The notes below the pieces were generated by a model that ran no database searches, was not told the DNA's origin, and saw only the letters and a list, made by a program, of their open reading frames with translations. A stretch of 64,000 bases of DNA from Pyricularia pennisetigena (Eukaryota > Ascomycota > Sordariomycetes > Magnaporthales > Pyriculariaceae), in contig NC_043741.1 of NCBI RefSeq assembly GCF_004337985.1, positions 7,358,032 to 7,422,031 of the forward strand, given 5' to 3'. Both the position numbers and the translations under genes were made by a program. This document shows positions 20,865 to 32,310 of this stretch, piece by piece; position 1 is the first letter of the stretch, and each line of letters opens with the position of its first letter.

Positions 20865-22089
20865 ATGAAGTTGTCCATTTGCGTCGTTGCGCTCTCCCTA
20901 ACGGGCGGCGCGGTCGCGGGCACCGTGATCTGGGATGGGCGCTTCAACGACATGAGCTCGGCCGCGGACCTGAACAAGTGGTCGTGGGGCAACCAGGTCG
21001 GGTCGTACCAGTACTACATCCACGGCTCGAGCCCCGTCACCAGCTACGTCAACCTGTCGCCCAGCCACAAGAACCCGGCCGACACGGCGTCCAAGCAAGG
21101 GGCCAAGCTGACGCTGGACTCGACGGCGTACTGGAACGGCCAAAACATGCGCCGGATCGAGCTCATCCCGCAGACGACGGCGCCCATCAACCAGGGCAAG
21201 GTGTTTTACCACTTCAGCATCAAGCGGACCGACGTCAACCCGCCCGCCACGACGCGCGAGCACCAGATCGCCTTCTTCGAGAGCCACTTCACCGAGCTCA
21301 AGAGCGGCTGGCTGTCGGGCGCGGCGGGGACGTCGGACCCGGCCCTGCGGTGGATGGTCAACCAGCAGACCAAGTGGAGCGTGGAGTGGGCCGCCGACGT
21401 CTGGCACAACGTCGCCTACGAGATCGACTTCTCGGCCAACACGGTCGGCTTCTGGCACTCGACTGGGGGCAGCCCGCTCGAGCGGATCGTGGCCCCCGTC
21501 TCCGTCAGCACCTCCAGCAACGGCGCCGATTGGCACGTTGGCGTGCTCGAGCTGCCGCGCAGTGGGTACCCGGACGCCGTCGAGGACTTTTACTTTTCCG
21601 GCGTGTACATCGAGACGGGGACCATCACTACCGCCATCGGGGACGGCAGCGGCTCTGCGCCGGATCCCGAAGCGCCCGGCACCACTCCGGCGACCACTCC
21701 CACTACGACCAGGCCTCCTACCGTCACGACCCCGGTCACCACCACTCCGCGCCCGGCGACCACGACGCAACCGCCTGCGCAGCCGGGCCAGACCCGCTAT
21801 GGACAGTGCGGTGGAAGTGAGTTCCCTTGCCCCAAGTGCTTTTGAGGACAAGTTGAAAGGGGGGGAAAGACTACTGACAAAAAGACGCCTCTTCTTTTTT
21901 TTTTTTTTTTTTTAATTTGCAGATAACTGGTCAGGTCCGAGCTCTTGTATAGAGGGTACCTGCACCGTCTTGAACGAGTGGTGTAAGTAGCGGTCGGTCC
22001 ATTGATTGCTGCTATATGATCTCTGTCTCTCACGTATTGAAATATGGCTAACCTGGTTTGAAAACAACGCAGATCATCAATGCTCTTGA
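20865..22089 (+). CDS. GH131 beta-glucanase with CBM1
   Basis: A 342-aa secreted enzyme from exons 20865-21816, 21923-21982 and 22073-22089, with introns of 106 and 90 bp. The signal peptide is MKLSICVVALSLTGGAVAG. The catalytic domain (about 19-260) carries GH131 features: VIWDGRFND at the start, the RRIELIPQ block, then HQIAFFESHFTELKSG and DFYFSGVYIETG. The family hydrolyses beta-1,3/1,4/1,6-glucans. A Thr/Pro-rich linker follows and then a C-terminal CBM1 split over all three exons: YGQCGG, then NWSGPSSCIEGTCTVLNEW, then YHQCS. The last coding exon is only 17 nt. Reading straight through the first donor would truncate the protein inside CBM1, so correct splicing decides whether the binding module is made. 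Confidence 0.92.
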
Positions 22090-22471
22090 GACAGGCTCAT
22101 CCATCTCTCTGCTGCGGGAATGGAATTTTGTACGATTCTTCATTGCCACGTCGCACGCTCATCATCCCGCCTATGAGGAGTAACTGATCCAGGGCCAAAC
22201 GGTTGGGTAAAAGCAAACAAGTGATTCAATGGACAGGAAGCTTTCTCCCCTCTGCCGAGAGAGGAAAAGCCCGTCATTCGTCGTATTAAGCATAGGATTA
22301 TGTTTATCTATCTATTACATAAAAGGGTTTGTATCAACCCAATGCGTATCTGGCCCACCATAAACGCCAAGAAACCCCAAACGTCTAGAGTTCAATCAAC
22401 CATGGCCTTCCAAGGCCGACTACCTCTGTTGCCGATCGACGCACAACGCCTCCCAAATTGCTCGTTCCATG
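22090..22471. other. Convergent spacer, no gene
   Basis: Lies between the GH131 gene (+) and the next gene (-). Nothing is recognised. Confidence 0.6.
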
Positions 22472-22900
22472 TTATTGTCTGGCCTGGGATTTTTGTCGTA
22501 CTGGACCACCATCCCTTGCTGAAGCCAGTGGCGCCATTTCCATTCGTCCGTTTGCATTCATGTACCACCCTTTAAGGTAATAGCCGTCTCCCGGTCCGCG
22601 GCCAACAAACGTAGCTGTGCAATAACGATCAAACTCGACTACAAAGGTCTCCAAGGCCAAGGTAAAATAGGTTCTTTTGAAAGGCTCGTGGGAGCCGTGG
22701 TAGTCAGCTTTGTGGAAAGCTACCGTGCCTCGCTTGTGAAGTGTAGCTTCGCAATAATGGGGTTCGAATTTACCGCTAGTACTAGCGGTATATCGACCAG
22801 TAGCACCAGTTGAGGCAGTAGCACCTGTTGAAGCGGCAGCAGTCAAACTTGAGATGGAACCGAAAACAGCAATGCTGTAACAGAGGATTTTGGATTGCAT
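22472..22900 (-). CDS. Small secreted Cys-containing protein (effector candidate)
   Basis: A single-exon 142-aa protein. Residues 1 to about 22 are a signal peptide (MQSKILCYSIAVF onward). The mature part starts with a short degenerate STGAT repeat and then a compact region with two cysteines (EPHYCEATLHKRG, then DRYCTATFVGRG), alternating hydrophobic strands and several aromatics. This resembles small beta-rich secreted proteins of plant pathogens. No family can be named. The last 20 residues are Arg/Gln-rich and may not be folded. It is followed upstream by 2 kb of gene-poor DNA. Confidence 0.7.
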   Translation of the reverse strand: MQSKILCYSIAVFGSISSLTAAASTGATASTGATGRYTASTSGKFEPHYCEATLHKRGTVAFHKADYHGSHEPFKRTYFTLALETFVVEFDRYCTATFVGRGPGDGYYLKGWYMNANGRMEMAPLASARDGGPVRQKSQARQ

Positions 22901-24905
22901 CTTGAAAAAATTGAAATGGTAGATGAGGAACTCGTACCGAGGTGGTGGTCTTGATGTAAAATGGGAATTGGCAACGGTGATGGGCAGGAGTTGCGAAAGA
23001 GTTCTGTCAAAGAGATTGGATTGCCCTTTTACTTATACTTTCCGAAAAAAAACAAAAAAAAAAAAAAGAAATCAAAAATGCGTTAATTGCTTATTCATGC
23101 GGCATATTTTTAACCGTTTATAAATTATAATACGAATGGTTATTAATAAAACCTGAAAAGACCGATTAAATATGGGTAAACTGCCCTTTTCTACCATGTT
23201 ATATTTATCTTTGGAAAGCCCCCAAATTGGCCAGCTGAGAGTCAAGCGGTTGTAGTTTTTCACGGTCTCTTTTGCTCCCCATTGGTCCTTTCATATGGGC
23301 TTATCCCTTGTAATACGCTCGTGTCAACCCCGACCGCACCTACATCTTTGCTTTTATTAGGTTTCTAGAACGATTAAGCAAGACTCATTGCAGGTATGTC
23401 CCATGCAAGTTTTGGATAAAGTCCTCTTAGGAACCGACTGGGTTTGCAACTTACAATGGCCAAAGAGGGCTCATCCTGATCTAAAACCAAAAAAGCACAC
23501 GATTAAGTCAATTCTTTTTTTTTTTCTTGTTCTCTTTTTATATCTGCTTTAGAAGGAACTGTCGATATAAACGCCCAAATTTGTACGGCACAGCCCACCT
23601 CTACCCGCAAACAGGTTAACAAGTTGCACTCTGTGTGTTGCTTTCGCGAGTCGCCATTTTGTTGGGAGACAACCCCGAGGGTTGCGTTACAGTTACCTCT
23701 TCGTCACTATTTAGAGACTGTTGCAGCTCGGTATTTCGGGACATTCCGCCATGGATGTTATTTGTGGAGGATAGCTTTTATTTCTTTTTCATCAGCAAGG
23801 ACGGGTCTCGCTCTGGACACCAGACGCAGGACATGGGCCAACGAAGCCGATTGAGACATGATAGAGAGGACAAAGAAGCCCAAAGATTCTCGGCTGCAAA
23901 CATGACTGCGTTTGAATTGAGGCGCAACACGACTGTGGTTCCGCACACAGAGGACAGCAATTTGCGCATCACTGTGAGCTAAGTAAATGGCTCATAGTAT
24001 TTCTCATGTCCCAACAGTGTTGAAAGTATTGACACGATATTCGGATTGAGACTTGCGCAAGAACTGCTGGCTCATCATTACCGCTTATACCAATGCCCTT
24101 GTGTCAGGCATGGCATTTATTTTCGTTGAAATATTTCGGCAAAAGGAGATTATGACCCTCGCAAACTCCGTACTTCTACATGCAGTCCGGAATGTTGGTC
24201 CAGAGACGAATGCAGTATTTGGCAAATAACTAGAGATGACTACATCGCATGGCAATGATAATACATATTTTGTGTTGATAGCAGGCGGTTTTCCATCTGA
24301 CTCGAATCTATCCTCGCAGCGCAACCATGTATATAAAGAATGCCCAGATTATGGTCAAGTCAACACCCGTAGGATACTATCTCGACTGTCGAGATACACT
24401 TACTAGCAAAGGATGCAGGCCAGTACTACAGTGACGGTGAGTAAACCGGTTTAATCAATTTTAGAATCGCGCAGATAGAGAGGTAGATCTGCAAGGACTT
24501 TGCCACAACTCATTTCGCGAGGGGGATGCTGCCTACCCTACTCGAAGGAAAGCAGTTGATTGTCCGAGGAACCTCAGCTTGGAGAAGGGTCTGGCTTCTA
24601 TCAAATTTATCCAGATCTGCCCTGTGCCAACGCGGCACGAGTCCCCAACACAAAAGCGTACGTAGTATAATATTTTAACATGAATGGGAGAATCAGGTGC
24701 CCCGGTGTGGTTCAGCTTGAGTTTAGCCTTTTATTATCTATTTCTTTTACGTCCGATTTCCTCGACGTCATGGATTGAGTTACACGCAGCAGCTACTTTC
24801 ATCCAGGCTCTCATTATCTTTGTTCCCAAGCGGGCTTGGATTTGACATTCTTCCACAACATGTTCCGAACACAGAGATCGAGTCGATGCCGGGCGATGGT
24901 GCTAG
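22901..24905. other. Gene-poor spacer
   Basis: Moderately AT-rich, with short A/T runs (about 23046-23069 and 23516-23525). None of the short open frames shows a signal peptide, motif or splice structure. Confidence 0.55.
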
Positions 24906-25864
24906 GTGCACTTTGAGCTGGTTTCGTCTTGGCGCAAAGCATCCTTGACAAAGATTTCCTACGCCGAGCGGAGGTTCATGGGTAGTTTTGTTCGGACAGT
25001 AGATAAAAAGACGAGAATCCGACTGAACGCATTTAAAAAATTAGTTGGTGTCATGGGCAACCACCTCTACGTCGAAGAAGGGGAAGTATCTAGAAAGTCT
25101 AACAGTAAGCTAGAGGACTTGTTCGCGAAGCCAGGTAAGCGATTTTTTTCCCCCAGTTATCATAAATTGTAATTTGCAATTATGCTAGTTTCTCGTCTCG
25201 CCATTGTCAACAATACCTACTCTATTCCCCTCGACTCGGCATGGACAAACAAGAGCGTCTTCTTGACAGAAGCTAGCATGGATCATACCCTCTCACCCGT
25301 AAAGTTTTTCTTTCTCTTGACCGACGACCAAGGAAACCCCAAAATGATTACCTTTGGGGCGGCGACGGCCCCCAGATGCGTACGAGAGCCGGCTGTTGTT
25401 AGGGACTGGTATAGGGACTGGTATAGGGATGGGTATGTTATACTTTTTTTCTCAAAGTTTCAATGGGACGACACATCGCTAATTTAGTTTATCGCCAAGA
25501 AGTCACCTGGCTTTTGTCAAATGGGACAACGAGGACGCTAAACATTTCTGTTTCAGTGAGAGATACAGCCCCTGGTGCTGGGAAAAATGGCGACAGCGAC
25601 GGCGACAAGAACAGCAGCAACGGCGGGATAAACGTGGATGGTGTAGCTGGTGGTGCCGTTGAGGGCGTTTTGTTGCTCGGGCTTGCGGCAGCGTTGGCTC
25701 AGTTCTGCTCGGCCGGCGGAAACAGCGACGCCACCAGCAGATTCCCCAGGAGCTGCCAAATGATAAACTGCGAGGTGGTGCCGAGAACGGTGAGGGCTCC
25801 TTTCAGTGAGAAGTCGCAATCGCCGCCAAAGTCATACGAGAGACATGGGATGAGCGCACGGTGA
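24906..25864 (+). pseudogene. Probable degenerate gene for a membrane or secreted protein
   Basis: Two exons join cleanly: 24906-25133 and 25190 onward (56-bp intron, GTAAGC...GCTAG, phase 1). They read through LEDLFAKP and VSRLAIVNNTYS to VKFFFLLTDDQGNPK. A third coding block at about 25488-25864 begins VYRQEVTWLLSNGTTRTLN and has a hydrophobic Gly/Ala/Leu segment (GVAGGAVEGVLLLGLAAAL) typical of a membrane span. No splice pair joins block two to block three in frame. Between them sits a 12-bp repeat (GACTGGTATAGG, two copies and a partial). No start codon or signal peptide precedes the first block, where an acceptor-like CTAG ends at 24905. The pieces look like one gene that has decayed or carries unresolved exons. 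The family is not recognised. Confidence 0.4.
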
Positions 25865-26819
25865 TGCGTGTAATTAACGACTGTATGATCTTGATGGGAA
25901 CAGGAGGCTTTTGAGGCGCATTCTGATAAACAGAAAGTTGTTCGTCTAGTTCATGCAGTCCCGTTTTACATTTATTCATTTTACATGAGCTAGCGAGAAC
26001 TCGAATCTGGACCAACTAATATCGCTTGGCAACTCAATTTTATTGGAGCTGCGGCGGGGAGGGATTGCTTTTGTCAAATTGTTGTTGGGGAAGACGCCTG
26101 GTTCCGAACTGCATTTGGACCTGCCTGGAAGATCCCCAACCCGCAGGTTCCTCTCCGACGCTATCTTGGACGGTCCCTCCCGCTGATCATCATCAAAAAG
26201 TACTGCGCACAAGAAGCCTGCAATCACCAATCTGACCTCGCCATTGTGTTATCTACAGCCAGGGACGCCCAGCCAAACAAGTCCTGACCTTCCCTTTAGG
26301 GGTGATCGTGTCATGGATGATGGATTGGCGAGCCACTGTGCGTGGGTTTCGGCACTGTCGGATGATGCAATTACCCCGCATCCACAATCAATGGCCCCTA
26401 CAAAGGAACCTGCAGTACAGCTACAACGTAGCACTGAAGAAGGATTGGGGAGCGAGAGAGGAGGGATGGTGTTCAAACCGAGGAAGCTTTACCTGAAATA
26501 TCGTTACATCATGACCGACATTTTCGATCAACAAAATCGTACGAACAAGGCCAATTGGCCGTTACAGTAAATAATTTAGTTCTGACCGGCGAGAGAGAGA
26601 GGACTTGGTAAATTTCCCAGTACCGTCGACGGGTCCGACCAAAACTTTATTCCCCCTGAAAACCCGGTTTTTTTTTTTTTTTTTTTTTTTTTGTTCCAAC
26701 GCTGTCATTTGTTCCAATACCTTGACGAAGAAAAGACCAAGCAGCCAGAAATTCTGCCACAATTTCTTCGCGAGATTCCGATCAAAACGAGCCTTCCAGG
26801 CTTCCAGGGACCAAGCAAG
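25865..26819. other. Spacer and promoter of the aminopeptidase gene
   Basis: A T homopolymer at about 26670-26691 lies 130 bp before the next start codon. No gene is supported. Confidence 0.55.
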
Positions 26820-28455
26820 ATGAAGAATCACGTTTCCATCCTTGCCGGACTCGGCACTCTCGTCACCGCAGTGCTATCCCAGGACCTGCCCCCGCTTACA
26901 TCGGTGAGTATACTAATTACCACAGCGCTCTCGGACTTGAGCTCAACTAAGGCCACAAACAAACAGGATGGCCTCCGTGCCCTCATCACCGCCGATGCGC
27001 TCATGGCCAAGGCCAAAGTCCTAGAGGACCACGCCTACGCCACAGCCGCGCGGAACAGATTCGTCGGCACGCCCGGGCTGGAGGCGTCGCTGCAGTGGGT
27101 CTACGACACACTGACGGCCCTCGACTACTACGACGTCAGCAAGCAGGAGTTCACCGTCAACAGGGGCGGGTCCGCCTCGTTCTCGGTCGCCGGCAAGACG
27201 TACGCCGCGGCCACGTTCGACGGAACCCCCGCCGGCGAGGCAAAGGGCAAGGTCGTGCCCGTCGCCAACCTCGGCTGCAACGCCACCGATTTCCCGTCGC
27301 CCGTCTCGGGCGCCATCGCGTTGGTGGCGAGGGGGACCTGCAGCTTTGCCGACAAGGCCCGATTGGCCGGCGCGGCGGGCGCCAAGGCCGTGGTCATCTA
27401 CAACAACGTCGCCGAGGGCGCGGCGGCGGGCGGGCTCGGCAGCGGCACGTTTCCCCCGACCATCGGCATCAGCCAGGCCGATGGGCGGGCCCTCGTCGCG
27501 GCGGGCGAGGCCCAAGAGGGCAGCGTGTCGGTCGTCATCAACACGGTCGGCACGTACAATATCATCGCGCAGACGCGCGGCGGCGACGCGGCCAACGTGC
27601 TGCAGCTCGGCGCGCACCTCGACAGCGTCGAGGCGTGTCCGGGCGTCAACGACGACGGGTCGGGCTCCATCGGGGTCCTCGAGACGGCCATCCAGCTGGC
27701 AAAGTTCCAGCCGCCCAAGAACACGGTCAGGTTCAGCTGGTGGTCCGCCGAGGAGGTCGGGCTGGTCGGGTCGACGCACTACGTCAAGTCGCTGGCGCAG
27801 GAAGACCTGAACAAGATACGCCTGTATCTCAACTTTGACATGATCGCCTCGGTCAACTGGCTGTACGCAATCTACGCCTCCAACGGCACGGGCTTCGAGG
27901 GCAAGCCACCGCCACCTGGCGTCGTCGAGGCCGAGAAGATGTTTCAGAACTACTTTGTCGACGTGGCGAAGCTGAACTACACAAGCTTTGATCTCCGCAA
28001 GGCCAGCGACCACGGGCCTTTTATCGACGCCAAGGTGCCAACAGGCGGGCTGTTTGCAGGGGGGTCGGAAGCCAAGACTGCGGAGCAGGTTGCTCTGTTT
28101 GGAGGGACTGTGGGTGCTCCCTCGGACCCGGAGAATCACAAGGCTGGCGACAATGGTGAGCTTTTTTTTTTTTTTTTTTTTTTCCTGCTGGTCCAATTCG
28201 AGCTTTGAACATTGGATTTCTCTTGAGCTCCAGGAATCTGACAATTGTTATATAACAGCAACAAATGTTCACCCCGAGCCGTTTGAGGCCATGACCAAGG
28301 CAATCGCCCACGCCGTCGCCCTCTATGGAAACAGTTTTGACAGCCTGCCCCCGAGGTCGGCAAGTCTTGACAAGCAAACTCGGGATCTGCAGTTTGGCGA
28401 AATGAAGCTTCCGGAGCTTCTCTGCGGGTGCCAGCAACCAGTATCTCTGGTATAA
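26820..28455 (+). CDS. Secreted M28 aminopeptidase with PA domain
   Basis: A 489-aa zinc aminopeptidase from exons 26820-26903, 26967-28155 and 28259-28455. Intron 1 is 63 bp, in frame and stop-free, so it can be missed. Intron 2 is 103 bp with a T tract. The signal peptide ends near AVLSQ. A protease-associated domain (about 130-215) contains GTCSFADKARLAGAAGAKAV. The M28 zinc site reads His245 (GAHLDS), Asp257 (NDDGSGS), Glu290 (base) and Glu291 (SAEEVG), Asp319 (NFDMIAS) and His377 (SDHGPF). The spacing of the first four matches the Streptomyces griseus aminopeptidase pattern. Exon 3 supplies the family C-terminus (NATNVHPEPFEAMTKAIAHAV). It would remove N-terminal residues from peptides in the secretory path or outside the cell. 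The tail after AVALYG is longer than usual and has two late cysteines. Confidence 0.93.
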
Positions 28456-28964
28456 ACCATATGAGGCCGAAGAACGATCGAGTCTGCCTACATTCCTTAC
28501 CTATAATACCTATTGCAGTATCATAAAAGAATCAGAGACTGTATGAAAATCTCTCGGGAGTTTGTGCGTCCTTGATGTGGGGTTGAGTATCAAGCTGCTC
28601 ATGTCTTGCAGACCTCTGTGACTGTGAGTAAACTCACTCTAGATTGATTAATCATGGGCGTGGGTATTGTTCCAGCAAAATTAGAGTAAAATCATATGTG
28701 GCGCCGAGTATCTGACAGAGTTAGATAGCTAAAAAAAAATAATCAATCAATCTTGTAAGGTATTTGCATGGCGTTATACATGGCGCAACGCCGTTCACAA
28801 AGGAGATGGCAAGGCCCGACCACACTGCTGCAACACTGAACCTACTCAGCATCAACAAGAGAGAAACCAGGCGTTAAATATGTACTGAAGCTTTCACAAA
28901 CAAGACCGAGTTTTCGCCCAACTTTCACAGAACCCCAGCCATCCATCCAACAAGAGCGCAGCAT
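28456..28964. other. Convergent spacer, no gene
   Basis: Separates the aminopeptidase (+) and xylanase (-) 3' ends. Nothing is recognised. Confidence 0.6.
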
Positions 28965-29786
28965 TCAACTGACAGTGATGGTGCTAGTTCCGCTGGGCAG
29001 CTGGGTCCCATTGGCAAACGCTTCCGTGACCATGAACATGTTCTGCTCAAAGTTGCCAAGCCGGTAACCCATCCTCGCCCAAGCATCGAAGTGGTTACCG
29101 GTGGTTATGGCGCCCCCGACGGCGCCAACCTTCTTTTCGGACGCGCTACGCACGGAAAAGTACTGCGTAAAAGTGCGCGTCCCTTCGATCGACGGCTTGT
29201 TGACCCGCTGTGCCGTGTAAAAGGCGTAGTTGCCTCCGTCCGAGGTGAAGTTGCCTCGCAGGGTCCACGGCTCGCCCGGCGCGAGCACGTCCCACGACTC
29301 GACGATGTAGTACTCGATCAGCGGGTTGCGGGTCCAGCCGTACAGGCTGAGATAGCCGGGGCCCTTGGGGTTGTACTGTCCCTGGTACCTCACGGTCCTG
29401 TTGCGTTGGTTCGGTCAGAAAGCGCTCGAGATATTGAGATTGAATGTTTGGTTTAACGGGCGGGATACTTCAGCAAAAAAAANNAAAAAGAAAAAAAAAG
29501 AAAGAAAAAAAAAGAAAGAAAAAACTCACTTCCTCCCAGCTCCCCAGCCGGTTCCGGCCACCATGCCGCCGCCTTGCTGTCCGTTCCACGAGCAGGAGTA
29601 CTTTCCACCTCCTTGCTGCTGGCAGTTAAACTGCCCTTGCCCCTCGGTCCACCACTGCCATGGGGTGTTTTGGCGGACTGACAGACTCCTTGTCGAGAGT
29701 TGTTCCTGGTCCCCCACGGTGGGTGCTGTGATGGCGCAGGGGAGGACGGCCAAGGCAATGCTGATGATGGATATCAGGGAGAACAT
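28965..29786 (-). CDS. GH11 endo-beta-1,4-xylanase
   Basis: A 229-aa secreted xylanase from exons 29786-29530 and 29397-28965. The 132-bp intron (GTGAGT...ACAG) joins in phase 2 and contains two undetermined bases (29483-29484). The signal peptide is MFSLISIISIALAVLPCAITA, followed by a short propeptide. The GH11 jelly-roll core is clear: the PLIEYYIVESWD block carries the nucleophile Glu, and the C-terminal MFMVTEAFANG carries the acid/base Glu. Cord and thumb elements (SIEGTRTFTQYFSVR) are present. There is no CBM. It would hydrolyse arabinoxylan and belongs with the AA9 and GH131 genes as plant-wall-degrading equipment. The second and third catalytic-domain strands contain two Cys (FNCQQQ and SCSWNG), which may form a disulfide. 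Confidence 0.94.
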
Positions 29787-31116
29787 GTTGTCTTTTGTTG
29801 ACAAGTTGCGGATGCTTTTGTTGGACGGAGGATGGAAGATTACGGGGCGTTGTAAATGTTCGCCTGGCAACAAATGAGTGGCTTTTTGTCTGTGGTTGAA
29901 GCGTTACGCACTGGATCCTGACAGACCGAAAAGAAGTCGTGTATTTATAAATTATAAGTGCATGCGTGTCTCCTACGATGACGACTATTCACCTGGGTTG
30001 CAAGACTCAGCAAACCTACGGGTCGCTTGGAAAGCGCACCAATCAGAGCAACAGAGGAATATATTACGAAATGCCGAAATCTGGGGTACGCCGGCAATTG
30101 CTGAACGTCATCTATTTCGCCGCGTGGAGATTCCGGCTAAATGCGGCTATAGTGTCCCGTGATCTGGGGTTCATCATCATTTGCCCAGAGCCCAACAATT
30201 TCCTCATATAAACAGCTTCTATAGTGTCCGGCGTAATAAAACAAGGTTTGCAAAAAATGAATGTTTTCTTTTCTTTGTTTTTGCCTCTGTCTCAGGATAA
30301 GCTGGACACCCTCCTGGGCCTCCTGTTGAGACATATTTAGCGCATTCGCCCGCTATATAAACAAGTTGAAGCCCCTGGTCAACCCTCAACAAAGTCAACC
30401 GGGGCATATAGCACCGCTATCATATACGTCACCAAATTGCTGTCGCTGGCATTGATCGTAATAGAAGACCAGATTTAACCGGGGCTATGAAACCAGGTGA
30501 GGGGTGAATTCTCCCCCTAGTCTACTGTAGACGACGGAAGCTCCGTACCGCTCTCTCTCAAATAACCACGCACATACCATTTTGTGTAAAACTCAGATGT
30601 TTGCGCTTCAGGGCAATAGTTTGCCAGCTGTATCGCTTTTGCGGTGGCTTTCTCGTGCCGGGGGCCCTCGGACAATAGATGCACCACGTACCAAGAAATT
30701 GCATACGAGTGGCACTCTGATCTTTTGTTCTTCAAAGTTGAACATGCACGAATCGTGTTGGAGTTGCACAACTGTACTGTGCAGGCGGCAAACGAACTTC
30801 CATTAGGGAAAGCAGAAGTTTGGTTGGGTGGGGACAAAGGGCCCCAGAGAAACCCCGAATCCCTACTCGGGGCCAATGACCAACCCAAAGTCTGACAGGA
30901 ATGCGTGGGAGGCAGTGGTCAAGTTTTTAAGTAAAACCCAACCGGGTGCGCCCGACCACCCGAATGAAACCCGCCATATTTTACATCCAATGAGTCAATG
31001 ACGTGTACGAATATCCTCAATTTTGGGCAAAGAGTGTGGGAACACGGATCAGCAGGAGTCCAAGATGAATAGCAAGAACGTCTGCACGCAACACCTTCAC
31101 CACTTGCGCCAAATCG
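29787..31116. other. Spacer, no supported gene
   Basis: Contains the xylanase promoter on its left. Short open frames near 30137-30895 lack any motif. Confidence 0.55.
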
Positions 31117-32310
31117 TCAGCGCTGAACAACAACTTGGCCATGCAGGTCAAACCGAATCACAGCGCCTCCCCACCGCTGCACAGTCTTCAGCGGCTCATC
31201 GGCAGGTAGCGCGCGTGAAAAGGCACCCAGCTCCCGCACGTTCACAAACACATCCAGATCACTACTCAGCAGAGGCTCGACGTGCTCCGCAGCCTCGGCG
31301 ATGGCCGTCCAGATGGCTCGCAGATCATTCAAAAAGACCCCACCCCCGATCAGCGTCAGCACCACCTTTTGCCGTCTCCCCGCCGCCGCAGCAAGCAGGG
31401 TACCGCGGTAGGCGGCCCGGAGCAGGATCGCGCAGACGGTCGGGAAGCTGGCCCCAAAGGCCCGCTCGCCGCCGTAAAACCCGCCCGCGACCGTCGACGT
31501 AAAGACCTGCGCGATGCGCGGCCGGCCCTCCACGGCGCCGTACCACTCCGCACCGAGCACGACCTCGGCCTCGGTCTGCACGCCGACCTTGATCTTGTCT
31601 TGGTTGCTACGCAGCGCGTCGACGATGGCGGCAGTGTCGCGTGCCCTGTACCCATTCAGGTATCCGTTGCGCCGGCCCCCGAGCGACGGGTCCACCGCCT
31701 CGTCCAGCAGATCCAACTGCCTGCCGTCGGCCGTCTGGACGAACGGCTGCCCGTCCGGGCCAGGCGCGCGGTAGTGCCGCAGCAGCGCGGCGGGGAAAGC
31801 GCCGACGGCGGCCCGCGGGCCCTGCGTGCAGTCGTGGACGTAGCGGCGCACCGGCACCAGCTGCTCCGCGGCCGGGGACTCCAGGCAGTTGAACTGCGAC
31901 GCGACCTGGAAGAGCGCGCCGTCTCCGGCGGTGGCCTGCAGGCTGCCGATGTCGGTGGCGATGGACTCCCCGCCGAGCACCCACATCCGCAGACGGGGCG
32001 TCGGTGCACCTGGGGAAGGAGAGGTCGCTGCGCGGGCCTGCTCGGCGCGCTCGCGCAGGTCGGCAACGGTGACAGCCTCGAAACGCCCGGCCGACCACCG
32101 ATCATCGCCTGTGGAGAGCCAGGTGTTGCCGTGTTCGTCTTGGGCCAGCAGCTCCGCGTTGGAGGCGACGGCTTCCTCGGCGCGAGCGATGACGCTGCTA
32201 TTGTGGCAGTTTCTCGACCGCTCTGCCGCAAGGGCATGCGCGCGCAGTGATGCGCATAGATCCTGATCCTTGGCGCTATCTGGCCCGAGTTGGATGACAA
32301 TATCGAGCAT
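31117..32310 (-). CDS. Uncharacterised protein with macro-domain-like motifs
   Basis: A single-exon 397-aa protein if the ATG at 32310 is used. The frame stays open to 32484, so an upstream start is possible. There is no signal peptide or membrane segment. Ordered blocks are SLRAHALAAERS (about 24-35), ELLAQDEHGNTW, IGSLQATAGDGALFQVASQ then FNCLESP, HDCTQGPRAAV, a NGYL stretch, IAQVFTSTVAGGF, ILLRAAYRGTLLAAA and KVVLTLIGGGVFLND. From recollection, a similar set (FNCLE, TQGP, GGGVF-N) occurs in uncharacterised bacterial and fungal proteins. The TQGP and GGGVF loops recall macro-domain/PARG-type ADP-ribose pockets. That link is inference. The gene is GC-rich and intronless in a gene-poor stretch, which could fit horizontal acquisition. 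Confidence 0.7.
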   Translation of the reverse strand: MLDIVIQLGPDSAKDQDLCASLRAHALAAERSRNCHNSSVIARAEEAVASNAELLAQDEHGNTWLSTGDDRWSAGRFEAVTVADLRERAEQARAATSPSPGAPTPRLRMWVLGGESIATDIGSLQATAGDGALFQVASQFNCLESPAAEQLVPVRRYVHDCTQGPRAAVGAFPAALLRHYRAPGPDGQPFVQTADGRQLDLLDEAVDPSLGGRRNGYLNGYRARDTAAIVDALRSNQDKIKVGVQTEAEVVLGAEWYGAVEGRPRIAQVFTSTVAGGFYGGERAFGASFPTVCAILLRAAYRGTLLAAAAGRRQKVVLTLIGGGVFLNDLRAIWTAIAEAAEHVEPLLSSDLDVFVNVRELGAFSRALPADEPLKTVQRWGGAVIRFDLHGQVVVQR

